Origin: Tardiphaga sp.
GTDB lineage: Bacteria; Pseudomonadota; Alphaproteobacteria; Rhizobiales; Xanthobacteraceae
DNA: 51,199 nt
Assembly (NCBI RefSeq): GCF_028290495.1
Contig: NZ_JAQGJT010000062.1
Span: forward strand, 1 to 51,199
Direction of reading: 5' to 3'
Position numbers and translations under genes: made by a program. Positions 1 to 11,377 of the stretch are shown here, one piece after another; position 1 is the first letter of the stretch, and every line of letters begins with the position of its first letter. The notes beneath the pieces were generated by a model that had not been told where the DNA came from, did no database searches, and saw only the letters and a list, made by a program, of their open reading frames with translations.

Positions 1-1
1 G

Positions 2-706
2 CTGATGAAAGACATGGAGACCTGCGTCAAGCACCAGGTGCCGATCATCATCACGTCGCTGCGGCCGCCCTCCGAAATCGTCGACGCCGCGCATTCCTAT
101 GGCGGCGTGGTGTTCCACGACGTCATCAACGTCAAGCACGCGCGTAAAGCCGCCGAACAGGGCGTCGACGGCCTCATTCTGGTCTGCGCCGGCGCCGGCG
201 GTCACGCCGGAACGCTGTCGCCGTTCGCGCTGCTGCGCGAGGTCAAGCAATGGTTCAAGGGCACTATCCTGCTGTCGGGTGCGATCTCCGACGGCTGGAG
301 CATTGCGTCGGCGCTCGCGCTCGGCGCCGACCTCGCCTATATGGGCACGCGCTTCATCGCGACCGAAGAAGCCAACGCGGAGCCGGCCTACAAGAAAGCG
401 CTGACCGAATACGCCGCGCAGGACACCGTCTACACCAATCTTTTCACCGGCATTCACGGCAACTACCTCGGCCCCTCCATTGCCGCAGCCGGCCTCGATC
501 CGGAGAATCTGCCGGTGGCCGACAAGAGCAAGATGAACTTCGGCTCCGGCGGCAACATGAAGGTCAAGGCGTGGCGCGACATCTGGGGATCGGGCCAGGG
601 TATCGGCCAGATCGTGGACGTGCCGCCGGTGGCGGAACTCATTGATCGCCTGAAGCGCGAGTTTGCAGACGCGACCGGAGACTTTGCGAGACGGGCACGC
701 GCATAA
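2..706 (+). CDS. Nitronate monooxygenase (2-nitropropane dioxygenase family), 5' end cut off
   Basis: This is the C-terminal part, about 234 codons, of an FMN-dependent nitronate monooxygenase, a TIM-barrel enzyme that oxidises alkyl nitronates to carbonyl compounds and nitrite. The frame is open to the left window edge and full-length proteins have about 320 or more residues, so the ATG at position 5 is probably internal. The family signature is visible: a glycine-rich GAGGHAGT segment near position 190 holding the conserved active-site His, followed by the phosphate-binding ALALGADLAYMGTRFIAT segment near 310-360. Members are often annotated as enoyl reductases or dioxygenases. The gene lies 31 bases upstream of a solute-binding protein gene and near an acyl-CoA synthetase, so all three may be one catabolic operon. 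The substrate cannot be told. Confidence 0.85.
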   Translation: MMKDMETCVKHQVPIIITSLRPPSEIVDAAHSYGGVVFHDVINVKHARKAAEQGVDGLILVCAGAGGHAGTLSPFALLREVKQWFKGTILLSGAISDGWSIASALALGADLAYMGTRFIATEEANAEPAYKKALTEYAAQDTVYTNLFTGIHGNYLGPSIAAAGLDPENLPVADKSKMNFGSGGNMKVKAWRDIWGSGQGIGQIVDVPPVAELIDRLKREFADATGDFARRARA

Positions 707-737
707 GCGCGGTTCGATCAACTGGGAGAAGACGACC

Positions 738-1928
738 ATGAAGCGATCAGCGGCGCTGACGGCGCTTGGACTGCTCACGCTTGCGTTGGGCATGAACGCG
801 GCGAATGCCGATTCCAAAGGGGAGATCAGGATCGGACAGACGCTGCCCTATAGCGGGCCGCTGTCCGGCTTCGGTGCCATCGGCCGTGCGCAGGAGGCCT
901 ATTTCGGCAAGCTCAATGCCGAGGGCGGCATCAACGGCCGCAAGGTCAAATTCATCAGCCTGGACGACGCCTACTCGCCGCCCAAGACGGTGGAGCAGAC
1001 GCGCAAGCTGGTTGAGCAGGACGAGGTGCTGCTGATGTTCGGCACGCTGGGGACGGCGACCAACAATTCGGTGCACCGCTATCTCAATGGCAAGAAGGTA
1101 CCGCAGCTGTTCGTGCTCAGCGGCGCCGCGAAATGGGCGGATCCCAAGGCCTTCCCGTGGACGATGCCGGGCATGGCCGCCTATGAATCCGAAGGCGTCG
1201 TCTATGCCAAATACATCATGCAGGCCAAGCCGGACGCAAAAATCGCGATCCTGTCGCAGAACGACGATTTCGGTCGCGACTATCTGGCGGGATTCAAGCG
1301 CGCGCTGGGTGCCAAGGCCGCAACAATGATTGTTTCGGAGGCGACTTACGAGAGCAGCGCGCCGACCGTCTCCTCGCAATTGGCGACGCTCAAGGCGTCT
1401 GGAGCGAATGTGCTGTTCGGGGTGACGCTGGGCAAGTTTACCTCGCAATTGATCAAGGGCATTACCGAGATCGGCTGGAAGCCCGAGATGGTATTCGTGC
1501 CAACCTCCGCCTCGTCGGTTTCCTTTCTCGAGCCTGCGGGGCTGGAGAACGCTGTCGGCCTGCTGTCGTCGAGTTATCAAAAAGACGTCAACGACGAGCA
1601 GTGGGCGAGCGACGAAGACGTCAAGGCCTATTTCGCCTTCATGAAGGAGTCGATGCCTGGCTCCGATCCCCGAAACACCAACTACGCGACGGGTTACCTC
1701 AACGCACACCTGATGGCCCACGTGCTCAAAGCCTGCGGTAACGATGTCAGCCGGGAGAATATTTTGCGCCAGGCAACATCGCTGAATAAAGTGACGCTCC
1801 CGTTGCTGCTTCCCGGAGTGACGGTCACCACCGGAAAGGACGATTACCTGTCGTTCCAGCAACTGCGGCTGCGGCGCTTCAGTGGCAAGATCTGGGAAGG
1901 TTTTGGCGAACTTCTGGACGATCAATAG
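738..1928 (+). CDS. ABC transporter substrate-binding protein, branched-chain amino acid (LivK) type
   Basis: This is a 396-residue periplasmic type I binding protein of the Leu/Ile/Val (HAAT) family. A Sec signal peptide is clear at residues 1 to about 24, with a basic start, a leucine/alanine core and an ANA cleavage site. The mature part begins with GEIRIGQTLPYSGPLSGFG, typical of the first beta strand and ligand loop of these proteins. I chose the ATG at 738 because the signal peptide starts there and GGGAG lies 9 bases upstream; a longer frame from 663 would put 25 hydrophilic residues in front of it. No permease or ATPase is adjacent, so it either serves a transporter coded upstream of the window or is an orphan. 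In catabolic clusters of this group such proteins often bind aromatic or aliphatic acids, but here that is inference. Confidence 0.88.
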   Translation: MKRSAALTALGLLTLALGMNAANADSKGEIRIGQTLPYSGPLSGFGAIGRAQEAYFGKLNAEGGINGRKVKFISLDDAYSPPKTVEQTRKLVEQDEVLLMFGTLGTATNNSVHRYLNGKKVPQLFVLSGAAKWADPKAFPWTMPGMAAYESEGVVYAKYIMQAKPDAKIAILSQNDDFGRDYLAGFKRALGAKAATMIVSEATYESSAPTVSSQLATLKASGANVLFGVTLGKFTSQLIKGITEIGWKPEMVFVPTSASSVSFLEPAGLENAVGLLSSSYQKDVNDEQWASDEDVKAYFAFMKESMPGSDPRNTNYATGYLNAHLMAHVLKACGNDVSRENILRQATSLNKVTLPLLLPGVTVTTGKDDYLSFQQLRLRRFSGKIWEGFGELLDDQ

Positions 1929-2001
1929 GCCCGTTTCTGCGCAGATCCCAAATCAGCGACCGGAGGGTTTGACCTTCGGTTGGCCACATCAAGGACAGAA
2001 C

Positions 2002-3522
2002 ATGATCGTCAGCGGCGACCGACAAATCGGCTTTCCGGAGATGCAGGAACGCATCGCGCGGGCGGCGAGCGGCTTCGAGGCATTGGGATTACAGGCGGGT
2101 GCGCCGGTGGCGCTGATGCTGCGCAATGATTTCGCGCTGTTCGAGGCCTCGTCGGCGGCGGCCAGGCTGGGATCGCCGGTGGTGCCGATCAACTGGCACT
2201 TGAAGGCGGAGGAGGTCGGATACATTCTTGCCGACTCCGGCGCGGCCATCCTGGTCTGTCATGCCGATCTGCTGCCGCAGATCGCCGCGGGAATTCCCGT
2301 AGGCGTGAAGCTCCTGATCGTAGCCACGCCCCCGGAGATCGTGACGGCCTTCGGGCTTTCCCCGGATGCTGCGCGCGTGCCGGATGGTTGCGAGGACTGG
2401 GATCATTGGCGCGACAGCCATGCGCCGTCGTCAAAGGTGCCGATGCGCGCAGCCGCAATGTTCTACACGTCCGGCACGACCGGGCGACCGAAGGGCGTGC
2501 GTCGCGATGCGATGCGCCCCGAACAACTCGCTGCGTCCGAGCGCGTGGGGGCTATCACCTATGGCATCAAGCCCAATGAGGGGCAGGTGATCCTGATGAA
2601 CGGCCCGATGTATCATTCCGCACCGAATTCGTTCGGCATGATGGCGTTCCGCCACGGCTGCGACATCGTGCTGGAGCCGCGCTTCGATCCGGAAGACCTC
2701 CTGCAACTGATCGAGCGGCACCGCGTCACGCATATGCACATGGTGCCGACGATGTTCGTGCGACTGCTGCGCCTGCCGGAGGAGATCAGGAACCGCTATG
2801 ACCTGTCGTCGTTGCGCTTCGTGGTGCACGGCGCCGCGCCATGCCCGGTGCATGTCAAGCAGGCGATGATCGCGTGGTGGGGGCCGGTGATCAACGAGTA
2901 TCTTGGCTCGACCGAGACCGGCATTCCGATCTGGCACAATTCGCAGGAGGCGCTGGCCAAGCCCGGCACGGTCGGGCGGGCGATCGAGGGCGGCGTGGTC
3001 CGGATCATCGATGAGGACGGCCAGCCATGTGAGGCCAACGTCCCCGGTGAAATTTTCATGCGGCAGACGGCAGTGGCGGATTTCGATTATCAGGGGCGTT
3101 CTGCGGAGCGCGCCGAGGCGGGACGCGATGGTCTCGTCAGTGTAGGTGACGTCGGCTATCTCGACGAAGACGGCTATCTCTTCCTGTGCGATCGCAAGCG
3201 CGACATGGTCATCTCCGGCGGGGTCAATGTGTACCCGGCGGAAATCGAGGGCGTGCTGATCGGGCTGGATGGCGTGCGGGACTGTGCCGTCTTTGGCGTG
3301 CCGGACGACGAGTTTGGCGAACGGATGGTCGGTTGCATTCAACTACAGGACGGGGCTGCACTCTCGGTAGAAGCCGTGAAGGAATTTCTGCGGCCTCGCC
3401 TCGCGAATTTCAAGATCCCGAAAGAGATTTCCTTCGTCGCCGAGCTGCCGCGCGAAGATAGCGGGAAGATCTTCAAGCGGAAGCTGCGGGACGAGTATCT
3501 GTCCAGGTTGCCTCACAAGTGA
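2002..3522 (+). CDS. AMP-dependent acyl-CoA synthetase (ANL superfamily)
   Basis: This 506-residue enzyme should activate a carboxylic acid to its CoA thioester through an acyl-adenylate. The adenylation P-loop YTSGTTGRPKG is at residues 155-165 and the YLGSTETG motif at about 297-304. The hinge DRKRDMVISGG lies near 397-407, and the catalytic lysine of the C-terminal lid is K489 in the SGKIFKRKL context. The start at 2002 is supported by AAGGA six bases upstream (1991-1995); the longer open frame from 1882 overlaps the preceding gene and adds no family sequence. The protein is slightly shorter at the N-terminus than many FadD-like ligases. Its position behind a binding protein and nitronate monooxygenase suggests uptake and activation of an organic acid. 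The exact acid is unknown. Confidence 0.88.
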   Translation: MIVSGDRQIGFPEMQERIARAASGFEALGLQAGAPVALMLRNDFALFEASSAAARLGSPVVPINWHLKAEEVGYILADSGAAILVCHADLLPQIAAGIPVGVKLLIVATPPEIVTAFGLSPDAARVPDGCEDWDHWRDSHAPSSKVPMRAAAMFYTSGTTGRPKGVRRDAMRPEQLAASERVGAITYGIKPNEGQVILMNGPMYHSAPNSFGMMAFRHGCDIVLEPRFDPEDLLQLIERHRVTHMHMVPTMFVRLLRLPEEIRNRYDLSSLRFVVHGAAPCPVHVKQAMIAWWGPVINEYLGSTETGIPIWHNSQEALAKPGTVGRAIEGGVVRIIDEDGQPCEANVPGEIFMRQTAVADFDYQGRSAERAEAGRDGLVSVGDVGYLDEDGYLFLCDRKRDMVISGGVNVYPAEIEGVLIGLDGVRDCAVFGVPDDEFGERMVGCIQLQDGAALSVEAVKEFLRPRLANFKIPKEISFVAELPREDSGKIFKRKLRDEYLSRLPHK

Positions 3523-3606
3523 GGCCTGGCAGGCGCATCAATTCGGTGGGGCGTCCGGCCGACACCTAGATATTTCTCACGAGGTTTGAATTGCGCTCGG
3601 CGCTTG

Positions 3607-3630
3607 CCTCTCCCCGCAAGCGGGTAGAGG
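3607..3630. terminator. Near-perfect palindrome, likely terminator or REP-like element
   Basis: CCTCTCCCCGC and GCGGGTAGAGG pair over 11 bases with a single mismatch around a two-base AA loop. It sits about 85 bases past the stop of the acyl-CoA synthetase gene. No T-run follows, so it may be a palindromic repeat unit that ends or stabilises the transcript rather than a classical intrinsic terminator. Confidence 0.45.
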
Positions 3631-3637
3631 GAACTGA

Positions 3638-3659
3638 ACTCCGACTCTGCATTCGGAGT
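3638..3659. terminator. Short hairpin ACTCCGA/TCGGAGT
   Basis: The seven-base arms ACTCCGA (3638-3644) and TCGGAGT (3653-3659) are exact inverted repeats with an eight-base loop. They lie directly after the 3607-3630 palindrome. Together the two may insulate the kdp promoter from transcription coming from the acyl-CoA synthetase gene. Confidence 0.3.
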
Positions 3660-3941
3660 GGATCAGACTCCAACACGTCGCCCTGCGTCCTGTCTCGACA
3701 AGGGTGTCCGAGCAACTGACGCCGGTTGAGCCGCCAATGGCTGTTCCCACCTGCCGTCCGTGCGGCCCGTTTCGCGACAGGCGATAGCCGCGCGCTCGCG
3801 CAGGCAAGCCGCCGCGTCTTTATGAGATTCCTATATCTCCGCCCGCTCCCTCATCTCGAAAACCTACGTCGCCGGTGGCACCTCATGGCCATCACGGGCA
3901 CGCCGCCTTGGTCGTCGCTCTCAGCGCATCCGGAGTTTTCC

Positions 3942-4025
3942 ATGCTGGACATCGTCATGCTGGCCCTCGGTCTGGGCTTCTTCGTTTTATCGGTGGGCTA
4001 CGCCTACGCCTGCGAACGGTTGTGA
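3942..4025 (+). CDS. 27-residue single-span membrane peptide preceding kdpF
   Basis: This tiny gene codes for a 27-residue peptide, MLDIVMLALGLGFFVLSVG and then YAYACERL. It is one hydrophobic helix with a short charged tail. GGAG lies six bases upstream of the ATG, and the stop is 10 bases before the kdpF start. Its plan (a membrane span ending in a short polar tail) resembles KdpF, whose E. coli form helps stabilise the KdpFABC complex, but the sequence is not KdpF-like and a proper kdpF follows. I infer a co-translated accessory peptide of the potassium pump. It is too short for most gene callers and is easily missed. Confidence 0.7.
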   Translation: MLDIVMLALGLGFFVLSVGYAYACERL

Positions 4026-4035
4026 GGAGCACATC

Positions 4036-4125
4036 ATGATTTTCGATTACACGCTCGCCGGCATCGTTACCACCGGACTGCTGATCTACCTCACCTATGC
4101 GCTGTTGCGCCCCGAACGGTTCTGA
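4036..4125 (+). CDS. kdpF: KdpF, small subunit of the K+-transporting ATPase
   Basis: This 29-residue single-span membrane peptide ([19 protein letters not shown], then [10 protein letters not shown]) matches the KdpF pattern: an N-terminal hydrophobic helix with a YALLRPE-RF tail, comparable with the YALINAEAF tail in E. coli. KdpF is a lipid-like stabilising subunit of KdpFABC in the inner membrane. The start has GAGGAG seven bases upstream. The gene is 10 bases after the preceding micro-gene and 13 bases before kdpA, the usual place for kdpF. Confidence 0.9.
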   Translation: MIFDYTLAGIVTTGLLIYLTYALLRPERF

Positions 4126-4138
4126 AAGGCCCGGTCAC

Positions 4139-5842
4139 ATGACAATAATTGGCTGGATTCAAATTATTCTATTCTGTGCGGTCGTCGTTGCGTTGGTGAA
4201 GCCGCTCGGCTGGTACATGACCCGCGTGTTCAACGGCGAGCGCACCTTCCTGTCCCCCGTTCTGCGGCCGGTCGAGGCCGGGCTGTACTGGATGGGCGGC
4301 GTGGACGAAAAGCGCGAGCAGCATTGGCTCACTTATACGGTGGCGATGCTGTTTTTCCACGTCGGTGGCTTTCTGATCCTCTATGCCGTGCTGCGGCTGC
4401 AGGCAGTTCTGCCGTTCAATCCCGCGGAGCAGTCTGCGGTGGCGCAGGACCTGTCGTTCAACACGGCGGTCTCCTTCATCACCAACACCAACTGGCAGAA
4501 CTATGGCGGCGAAAGCACGCTGTCCTATCTGACCCAGATGGTCGGCCTGACGCACCAGAACTTCCTGTCGGCGGCTACCGGCATCGCGCTGGCCGTGGCT
4601 TTGATCCGCGGCTTCTCGCGTTCGTCGATGCGCACCATCGGTAACTTCTGGGTCGATGTGACGCGCTGCACGCTCTATGTGCTGCTGCCGATCTGCATCG
4701 TCTACGCGCTGTTCCTGGTCTGGCAGGGCATTCCGCAGACCCTCGGGTCTTATGTGGATGCGACGACGCTTGAGGGCGCAAAGCAGACCATCGCGGTCGG
4801 CCCGGTGGCGTCTCAGGTGGCCATCAAGATGCTCGGCACCAATGGCGGCGGCTTCTTCAATGCCAATGCCGCGCATCCGTTCGAGAATCCGACGGCGCTG
4901 TCGAACTTCATCCAGATGATTTCGATCTTCGGCCTCGGCGCTGCCATGACCAACGTGTTTGGTCGCATGGTCGGAAACCAGAAGCAGGGCTGGGCTATCC
5001 TCGGCGTGATGGGCGTGCTGTTCATCGTCGGCGTCGCGGTCACTTACGGCGCCGAAGCCTCGGGCACCACGGGCCTCAACGCGCTTGGCCTCACCGGCGG
5101 CAACATGGAAGGCAAGGAGCTTCGCTTCGGCATCGTTGCCTCCAGCCTGTTCGCAGTCGTCACCACAGCGGCATCGTGCGGCGCGGTCAATGCGATGCAC
5201 GATTCCTTCACCGCGATCGGCGGCATGATCCCGCTGATCAACATGCAGCTAGGCGAGATCATCATCGGCGGCGTCGGCGCCGGCCTTTATGGCATGCTGC
5301 TGTTCGTCGTGCTGGCGATTTTCGTTGCCGGCCTGATGGTCGGTCGCACGCCGGAATATGTCGGCAAGAAGATCGAGGCGCGTGAGGTGAAGATGGCCAT
5401 GCTCGCCATCCTGGTGCTGCCGCTGATGTATCTCGGCTGGACCGCGGTGGCGGTGGTGCTGCCTTCGGCGGTCGCGTCGATGGCCAATGCCGGCCCGCAC
5501 GGGTTTACCGAGGTGCTCTACGCGTTCACTTCGGCGACCGGCAACAACGGCTCGGCGTTTGGCGGCCTGACCGGCAACACCTTCTTCTACAACCTCACCC
5601 TGGCGAGTTCGATGTTCGTCGGCCGCTTCTTCATGATCGTTCCGGCGATGGCACTGGCCGGTTCGCTGGCCGCCAAGAAGTCGATCCCGCCGTCGGCAGG
5701 GACGCTTCCAACCACCGGCGGGTTGTTCGTCGGCCTGGTGGTCGGCGTGATCCTGATCATCGGCGGTCTCACCTTCTTCCCGGCGCTCGCGCTCGGGCCG
5801 ATCGTGGAGCACCTCGCGATGACCGCCCACACTTTGTTCTGA
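4139..5842 (+). CDS. kdpA: Potassium-transporting ATPase subunit A (KdpA)
   Basis: KdpA is the potassium-selective channel-like subunit of the high-affinity KdpFABC pump and acts in the inner membrane. The 567-residue product has the expected length and about ten hydrophobic spans. The selectivity-filter type loops of the SKT superfamily can be seen, for example [11 protein letters not shown] near residues 115-125, [19 protein letters not shown] near 230-250 and [14 protein letters not shown] near 463-476. The ATG at 4139 is used because the protein then begins [12 protein letters not shown], a membrane helix as in known KdpA; the upstream part of the open frame overlaps kdpF. The kdpB start follows 22 bases after the stop. 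Confidence 0.97.
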   Translation: MTIIGWIQIILFCAVVVALVKPLGWYMTRVFNGERTFLSPVLRPVEAGLYWMGGVDEKREQHWLTYTVAMLFFHVGGFLILYAVLRLQAVLPFNPAEQSAVAQDLSFNTAVSFITNTNWQNYGGESTLSYLTQMVGLTHQNFLSAATGIALAVALIRGFSRSSMRTIGNFWVDVTRCTLYVLLPICIVYALFLVWQGIPQTLGSYVDATTLEGAKQTIAVGPVASQVAIKMLGTNGGGFFNANAAHPFENPTALSNFIQMISIFGLGAAMTNVFGRMVGNQKQGWAILGVMGVLFIVGVAVTYGAEASGTTGLNALGLTGGNMEGKELRFGIVASSLFAVVTTAASCGAVNAMHDSFTAIGGMIPLINMQLGEIIIGGVGAGLYGMLLFVVLAIFVAGLMVGRTPEYVGKKIEAREVKMAMLAILVLPLMYLGWTAVAVVLPSAVASMANAGPHGFTEVLYAFTSATGNNGSAFGGLTGNTFFYNLTLASSMFVGRFFMIVPAMALAGSLAAKKSIPPSAGTLPTTGGLFVGLVVGVILIIGGLTFFPALALGPIVEHLAMTAHTLF

Positions 5843-5864
5843 TCGAATAGCCGGAGTACTCTCT

Positions 5865-7982
<2,118 letters not shown>

Positions 7983-7993
7983 GGAGACACATC

Positions 7994-8599
7994 ATGTTGA
8001 AAGAAATTCGTCCCGCCGTCATCCTGCTGCTCGGTCTCACGGTCATCACCGGGCTGGCCTATCCGCTGGGCATGACCGGCATCGCCGGGCTGTTGTTCCC
8101 GACCCAGGCGCAAGGCAGCCTGATCGAGCGCGACGGCAAGGTGATCGGCTCGGCGCTGATCGGGCAGGAGTTCACCTCCGACCAGTATTTCCACGGCCGC
8201 CCCTCGGCAACGACGGGACCCGACCCCAAGGACGCCACCAAGACCGTGCCGCAGCCCTACAACGCCATCAATTCGATGGGCGCCAATCTCGGCCCGACCA
8301 GCAAGGCGCTGATCGACCGCGTCACCGAGGACACCGAAAAGCTGAAGGCTGAAAATCCCTCGATGCCGGTGCCGATCGACCTGGTCACGACGTCGGGCAG
8401 CGGCCTTGACCCCAACATTTCGCCGGAAGGCGCCTTGTTCCAGGTCCCGCGGATCGCCAAGGCACGTAAATTGTCCGAGGATTTGCTGCGCCAACTGGTG
8501 ATGGAGAAGACCGAGGGGCGCTTTGCCGGCCTGCTGGGCGAGCCCCGCGTTAACGTCCTGGCGCTCAATCTGGCGCTAGATGGTGCCGCAACCAAGTAG
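7994..8599 (+). CDS. kdpC: Potassium-transporting ATPase subunit C (KdpC)
   Basis: KdpC is the single-span periplasmic-facing subunit of KdpFABC and raises the nucleotide affinity of KdpB. The 201-residue product has the typical N-terminal membrane helix (residues 9-31, VILLLGLTVITGLAYPLGM). It is followed by the conserved soluble part: GSALIGQEF, YFHGRPSAT, YNAINSMGANLGPTS and the DLVTTSGSGLDPNISPEGALFQVPRIA segment given here only by its key words. GAGGAG lies eight bases upstream of the ATG. It is co-transcribed with kdpB. Confidence 0.97.
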   Translation: MLKEIRPAVILLLGLTVITGLAYPLGMTGIAGLLFPTQAQGSLIERDGKVIGSALIGQEFTSDQYFHGRPSATTGPDPKDATKTVPQPYNAINSMGANLGPTSKALIDRVTEDTEKLKAENPSMPVPIDLVTTSGSGLDPNISPEGALFQVPRIAKARKLSEDLLRQLVMEKTEGRFAGLLGEPRVNVLALNLALDGAATK

Positions 8600-8653
8600 C
8601 CGTTCTTAAGGTAGCGCAGTGGCCCCGGCGGGGCGCGGAGACTATATTGCCTT

Positions 8654-11377
8654 ATGGCAAATCAACGCCGCGATCCCGAACAACGTCCCTCGCCGGAAGC
8701 GCTGCTGGAAGCAGCCCGGCGGGCGGACCACCGCGCCGGTCGGCTGAAGATTTTCGTCGGCGCCGCCCCCGGCGTCGGCAAGACCTACGAGATGCTGCAA
8801 AGCGCCCATGCCAGGCGGAAGGCCGGCGTCGATGTCGTGGTCGGGGTCGTCGAGACCCACGGCCGCGCCGAGACGCAGGTGCTGCTGGCGGGGCTGGAAG
8901 TGATCCCGCGGCGGCGCTTCGACCATAAGGGTCAAAGCCTTGAGGAAATGGACCTCGACGCCCTGATCGCCCGTCACCCGCAGATCGCGCTGGTCGATGA
9001 ACTCGCCCACACCAATGCGCCCGGCAGCCGCCACCCGAAACGCTATCTCGACGTCGCCGAATTGCTGTCGCACGGCATCGACGTCTACACCGCCGTCAAT
9101 ATCCAGCACATCGAGAGCCTCAACGACGTGGTCGCGCAGATCACCCATGTGCGGGTGCGCGAGACCGTGCCGGATTCGGTGTTCGACGGCGCCGACGGCA
9201 TCGAGTTGATCGACCTCACGCCGGATGACCTGATCCAGCGCCTGCGCGAGGGCAAGGTCTATGTCCCCAAGCAGGCCGAGCGCGCGCTGGAGCATTATTT
9301 CTCGCCGGGCAACCTCACGGCGCTTCGCGAACTGGCCTTGCGGCGCACCGCCGAGCGGGTCGACGAGCAGTTGCTCACCCATATGCAGGCCAATGCGATC
9401 GCCGGCCCGTGGGCGGCCGGCGAACGCATTCTCGTCTGTCTCAGCGACGATCCGCGCTCCGCGGGCCTTGTGCGCTACACCAAGCGCCTCGCCGACCGGT
9501 TGCGCGCGCCGTGGACCGCGATCAGCATCGAGACGCGGCGCAGCCTGCAGCTCACCGAGGAACAGCGCGACCGGCTTGCCGACACGCTGCGGCTGGCCGA
9601 GGCGCTGGGCGGCGAGGCGCTGACGATCCCCGGAGCGGGGCGTCGCATCGCCGACGACGTGCTGGCCTATGCGCATGGCAACAACGTCACCCAGATCGTG
9701 ATCGGCAAGGCTTCGCGGTCATGGGCGTTCGAGCTGCTGCGCGGCTCGGTGGTCCACGATCTGGTGCGCCGCTCGGGCAATATCAGTGTTCACGTCATCG
9801 CCGGCGACGCGCTCACTGCGGAGCCTGTGGCGAAGAAATCCGTCCAGGCGGCCGAGCGCGTCGAACCGCTCGATACCATGCCCTATCTGGCGGCGCTGGC
9901 GATCGTGGCGGTGGCGCTCGGCGTCGCCACATTATTGCGGCCGGCCTTCGGAATCGAGAATGTCGATCTGGTATTCCTCACCGCGGTTGTCGGCGTGGCG
10001 GTGCGGTTCGGGCTGTGGCCCTCGCTACTTGCCAGCGTCGCGGCGTCGCTGAGCTATAATTTCTTCTTTCTCCCGCCGGTGTATACTTTGACCATCACCG
10101 ACCCGACCAATGTCGCGGCGTTCTTCTTCTTCATGGTGATCGCGATGCTGGTCTCCAACGTCGCGGCGCGGGTACGCACCCAGGCCGTTTCGGCTTTCAG
10201 CCGCGTCCGCACCACGGAATCGCTGTATGCCTTCAGCCGCAAGCTGGCCGGCACCGCCAAGCTGGATGACGTGCTGTGGGCCACCGCCTATCAGATCGCG
10301 CTGATGCTGCGGGTGCGCGTGGTGTTGCTGCTGCCGGAGCAGGGCGTCATCACCGTCAAGGCGGGCTATCCGCCGGAGGATCAACTCGACAGCGCTGATC
10401 TCGCCGCGGCGAATTGGGCGTGGGGCAACGACCGCCCGGCCGGCCGCGGCTCCGACACGCTGCCCGGCGCCAAGCGTCTGTTCCTGCCGATGCGCACCGG
10501 CCGCGGGCCGATCGGCGTGATTGGTATCGATGATGATCGCAGCGGTCCGTTGCTGACGCCAGACCAGCGCCGGTTGCTCGATGCGCTGGTTGATCAGAGC
10601 GCGCTGGCGATCGAGCGCGTGCAGCTCGTCGAAGATATGGACCGCGCCCAGCGCAGTGTCGAATCCGACCGGCTGCGCGCGGCGCTGCTGACCTCGATCT
10701 CGCACGATTTGAAGACACCGCTGGCTTCGGTGCTCGGCGCCGCCAGCACGATGCGCGACCTGGCGCCCAAGCTCAGCGACGCCGAGAAGGTCGATCTGCT
10801 CACCACCGTGATCGACGAATCCGAACGGCTGAACCGCTTCATCGCCAATCTGCTCGACATGACACGGCTGGAAGCCGGTGCGGTGCTGCCCAATGCGTCG
10901 CTACAGGATCCCGGCGAGATCATCGGCAGCGCATTGCGCCGCGCCGGCAAGATACTGGTGCGGCATCCCGTTCGGCTCGAACTCGCGCCAGAGCTGCCAA
11001 TGCTGCGGCTCGATGCCGTTTTGTTCGAGCAGGTGCTGTTCAACCTGCTCGATAACGCCGCTAAATACGCACCGGCTGACACCGCGATCGCCATCAAGGC
11101 GACGCGTGACGCCGACTGGGTCACGCTGCAGGTGATCGACGAGGGTAGCGGAATTCAACCCAGCGACCTGGAGAAGATCTTTGACAAGTTCTTCCGGGCG
11201 CAAAAGGGCGACCACGTCCGCGCCGGCACCGGTCTCGGCCTTGCGATCTCGCGCGGTTTCATCGAGGCCATGCACGGTACCATCGAGGCCGCCAACCGCA
11301 CGGATCGGTCTGGCGCCATTCTCACCATTCGCCTGCCGGTCCCGCCTGCGACCGAAGCCCTGGACACCGCCGCATGA
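8654..11377 (+). CDS. kdpD: Sensor histidine kinase KdpD
   Basis: KdpD is the membrane sensor kinase that controls kdp expression in response to potassium and ionic strength. The 907-residue protein contains, in order: the N-terminal KdpD domain with Walker A GAAPGVGKT at residues 36-44, a universal-stress-protein-like domain around 250-370, four closely spaced membrane spans around 395-500, a GAF-like region, and the kinase core. The phosphorylated histidine is H684 in SHDLKTPL (E. coli H673). The ATPase has an N box LLDNAAKYAP and glycine-rich GTGLGLAIS. A GC-rich CCCCGGCGGGG stem lies between kdpC and kdpD (8624-8634) and could lower read-through from the structural genes. The stop overlaps the kdpE start by four bases (ATGA), so the two are translationally coupled. 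Confidence 0.97.
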   Translation: MANQRRDPEQRPSPEALLEAARRADHRAGRLKIFVGAAPGVGKTYEMLQSAHARRKAGVDVVVGVVETHGRAETQVLLAGLEVIPRRRFDHKGQSLEEMDLDALIARHPQIALVDELAHTNAPGSRHPKRYLDVAELLSHGIDVYTAVNIQHIESLNDVVAQITHVRVRETVPDSVFDGADGIELIDLTPDDLIQRLREGKVYVPKQAERALEHYFSPGNLTALRELALRRTAERVDEQLLTHMQANAIAGPWAAGERILVCLSDDPRSAGLVRYTKRLADRLRAPWTAISIETRRSLQLTEEQRDRLADTLRLAEALGGEALTIPGAGRRIADDVLAYAHGNNVTQIVIGKASRSWAFELLRGSVVHDLVRRSGNISVHVIAGDALTAEPVAKKSVQAAERVEPLDTMPYLAALAIVAVALGVATLLRPAFGIENVDLVFLTAVVGVAVRFGLWPSLLASVAASLSYNFFFLPPVYTLTITDPTNVAAFFFFMVIAMLVSNVAARVRTQAVSAFSRVRTTESLYAFSRKLAGTAKLDDVLWATAYQIALMLRVRVVLLLPEQGVITVKAGYPPEDQLDSADLAAANWAWGNDRPAGRGSDTLPGAKRLFLPMRTGRGPIGVIGIDDDRSGPLLTPDQRRLLDALVDQSALAIERVQLVEDMDRAQRSVESDRLRAALLTSISHDLKTPLASVLGAASTMRDLAPKLSDAEKVDLLTTVIDESERLNRFIANLLDMTRLEAGAVLPNASLQDPGEIIGSALRRAGKILVRHPVRLELAPELPMLRLDAVLFEQVLFNLLDNAAKYAPADTAIAIKATRDADWVTLQVIDEGSGIQPSDLEKIFDKFFRAQKGDHVRAGTGLGLAISRGFIEAMHGTIEAANRTDRSGAILTIRLPVPPATEALDTAA

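Larger units (their letters stand above)
3523..3941. other. 419-base intergenic region upstream of the kdp locus
   Basis: No convincing gene is seen here. The first part holds two hairpins (listed separately) that could end the acyl-CoA synthetase transcript. The part from about 3820 to 3850 is locally AT-rich (TTTATGAGATTCCTATATC) inside otherwise GC-rich DNA and is the best place for the kdp promoter and a KdpE binding site, but I see no clear -35/-10 pair. The rest is featureless. Small open frames here have no ribosome-binding sites or family resemblance. Confidence 0.5.

Noticed and set aside
3871..3886. TGGCACCTCATGGCC as a sigma-54 promoter before the kdp locus
   Set aside because: It has the -24 half, but the -12 half is GGCC instead of TTGC.
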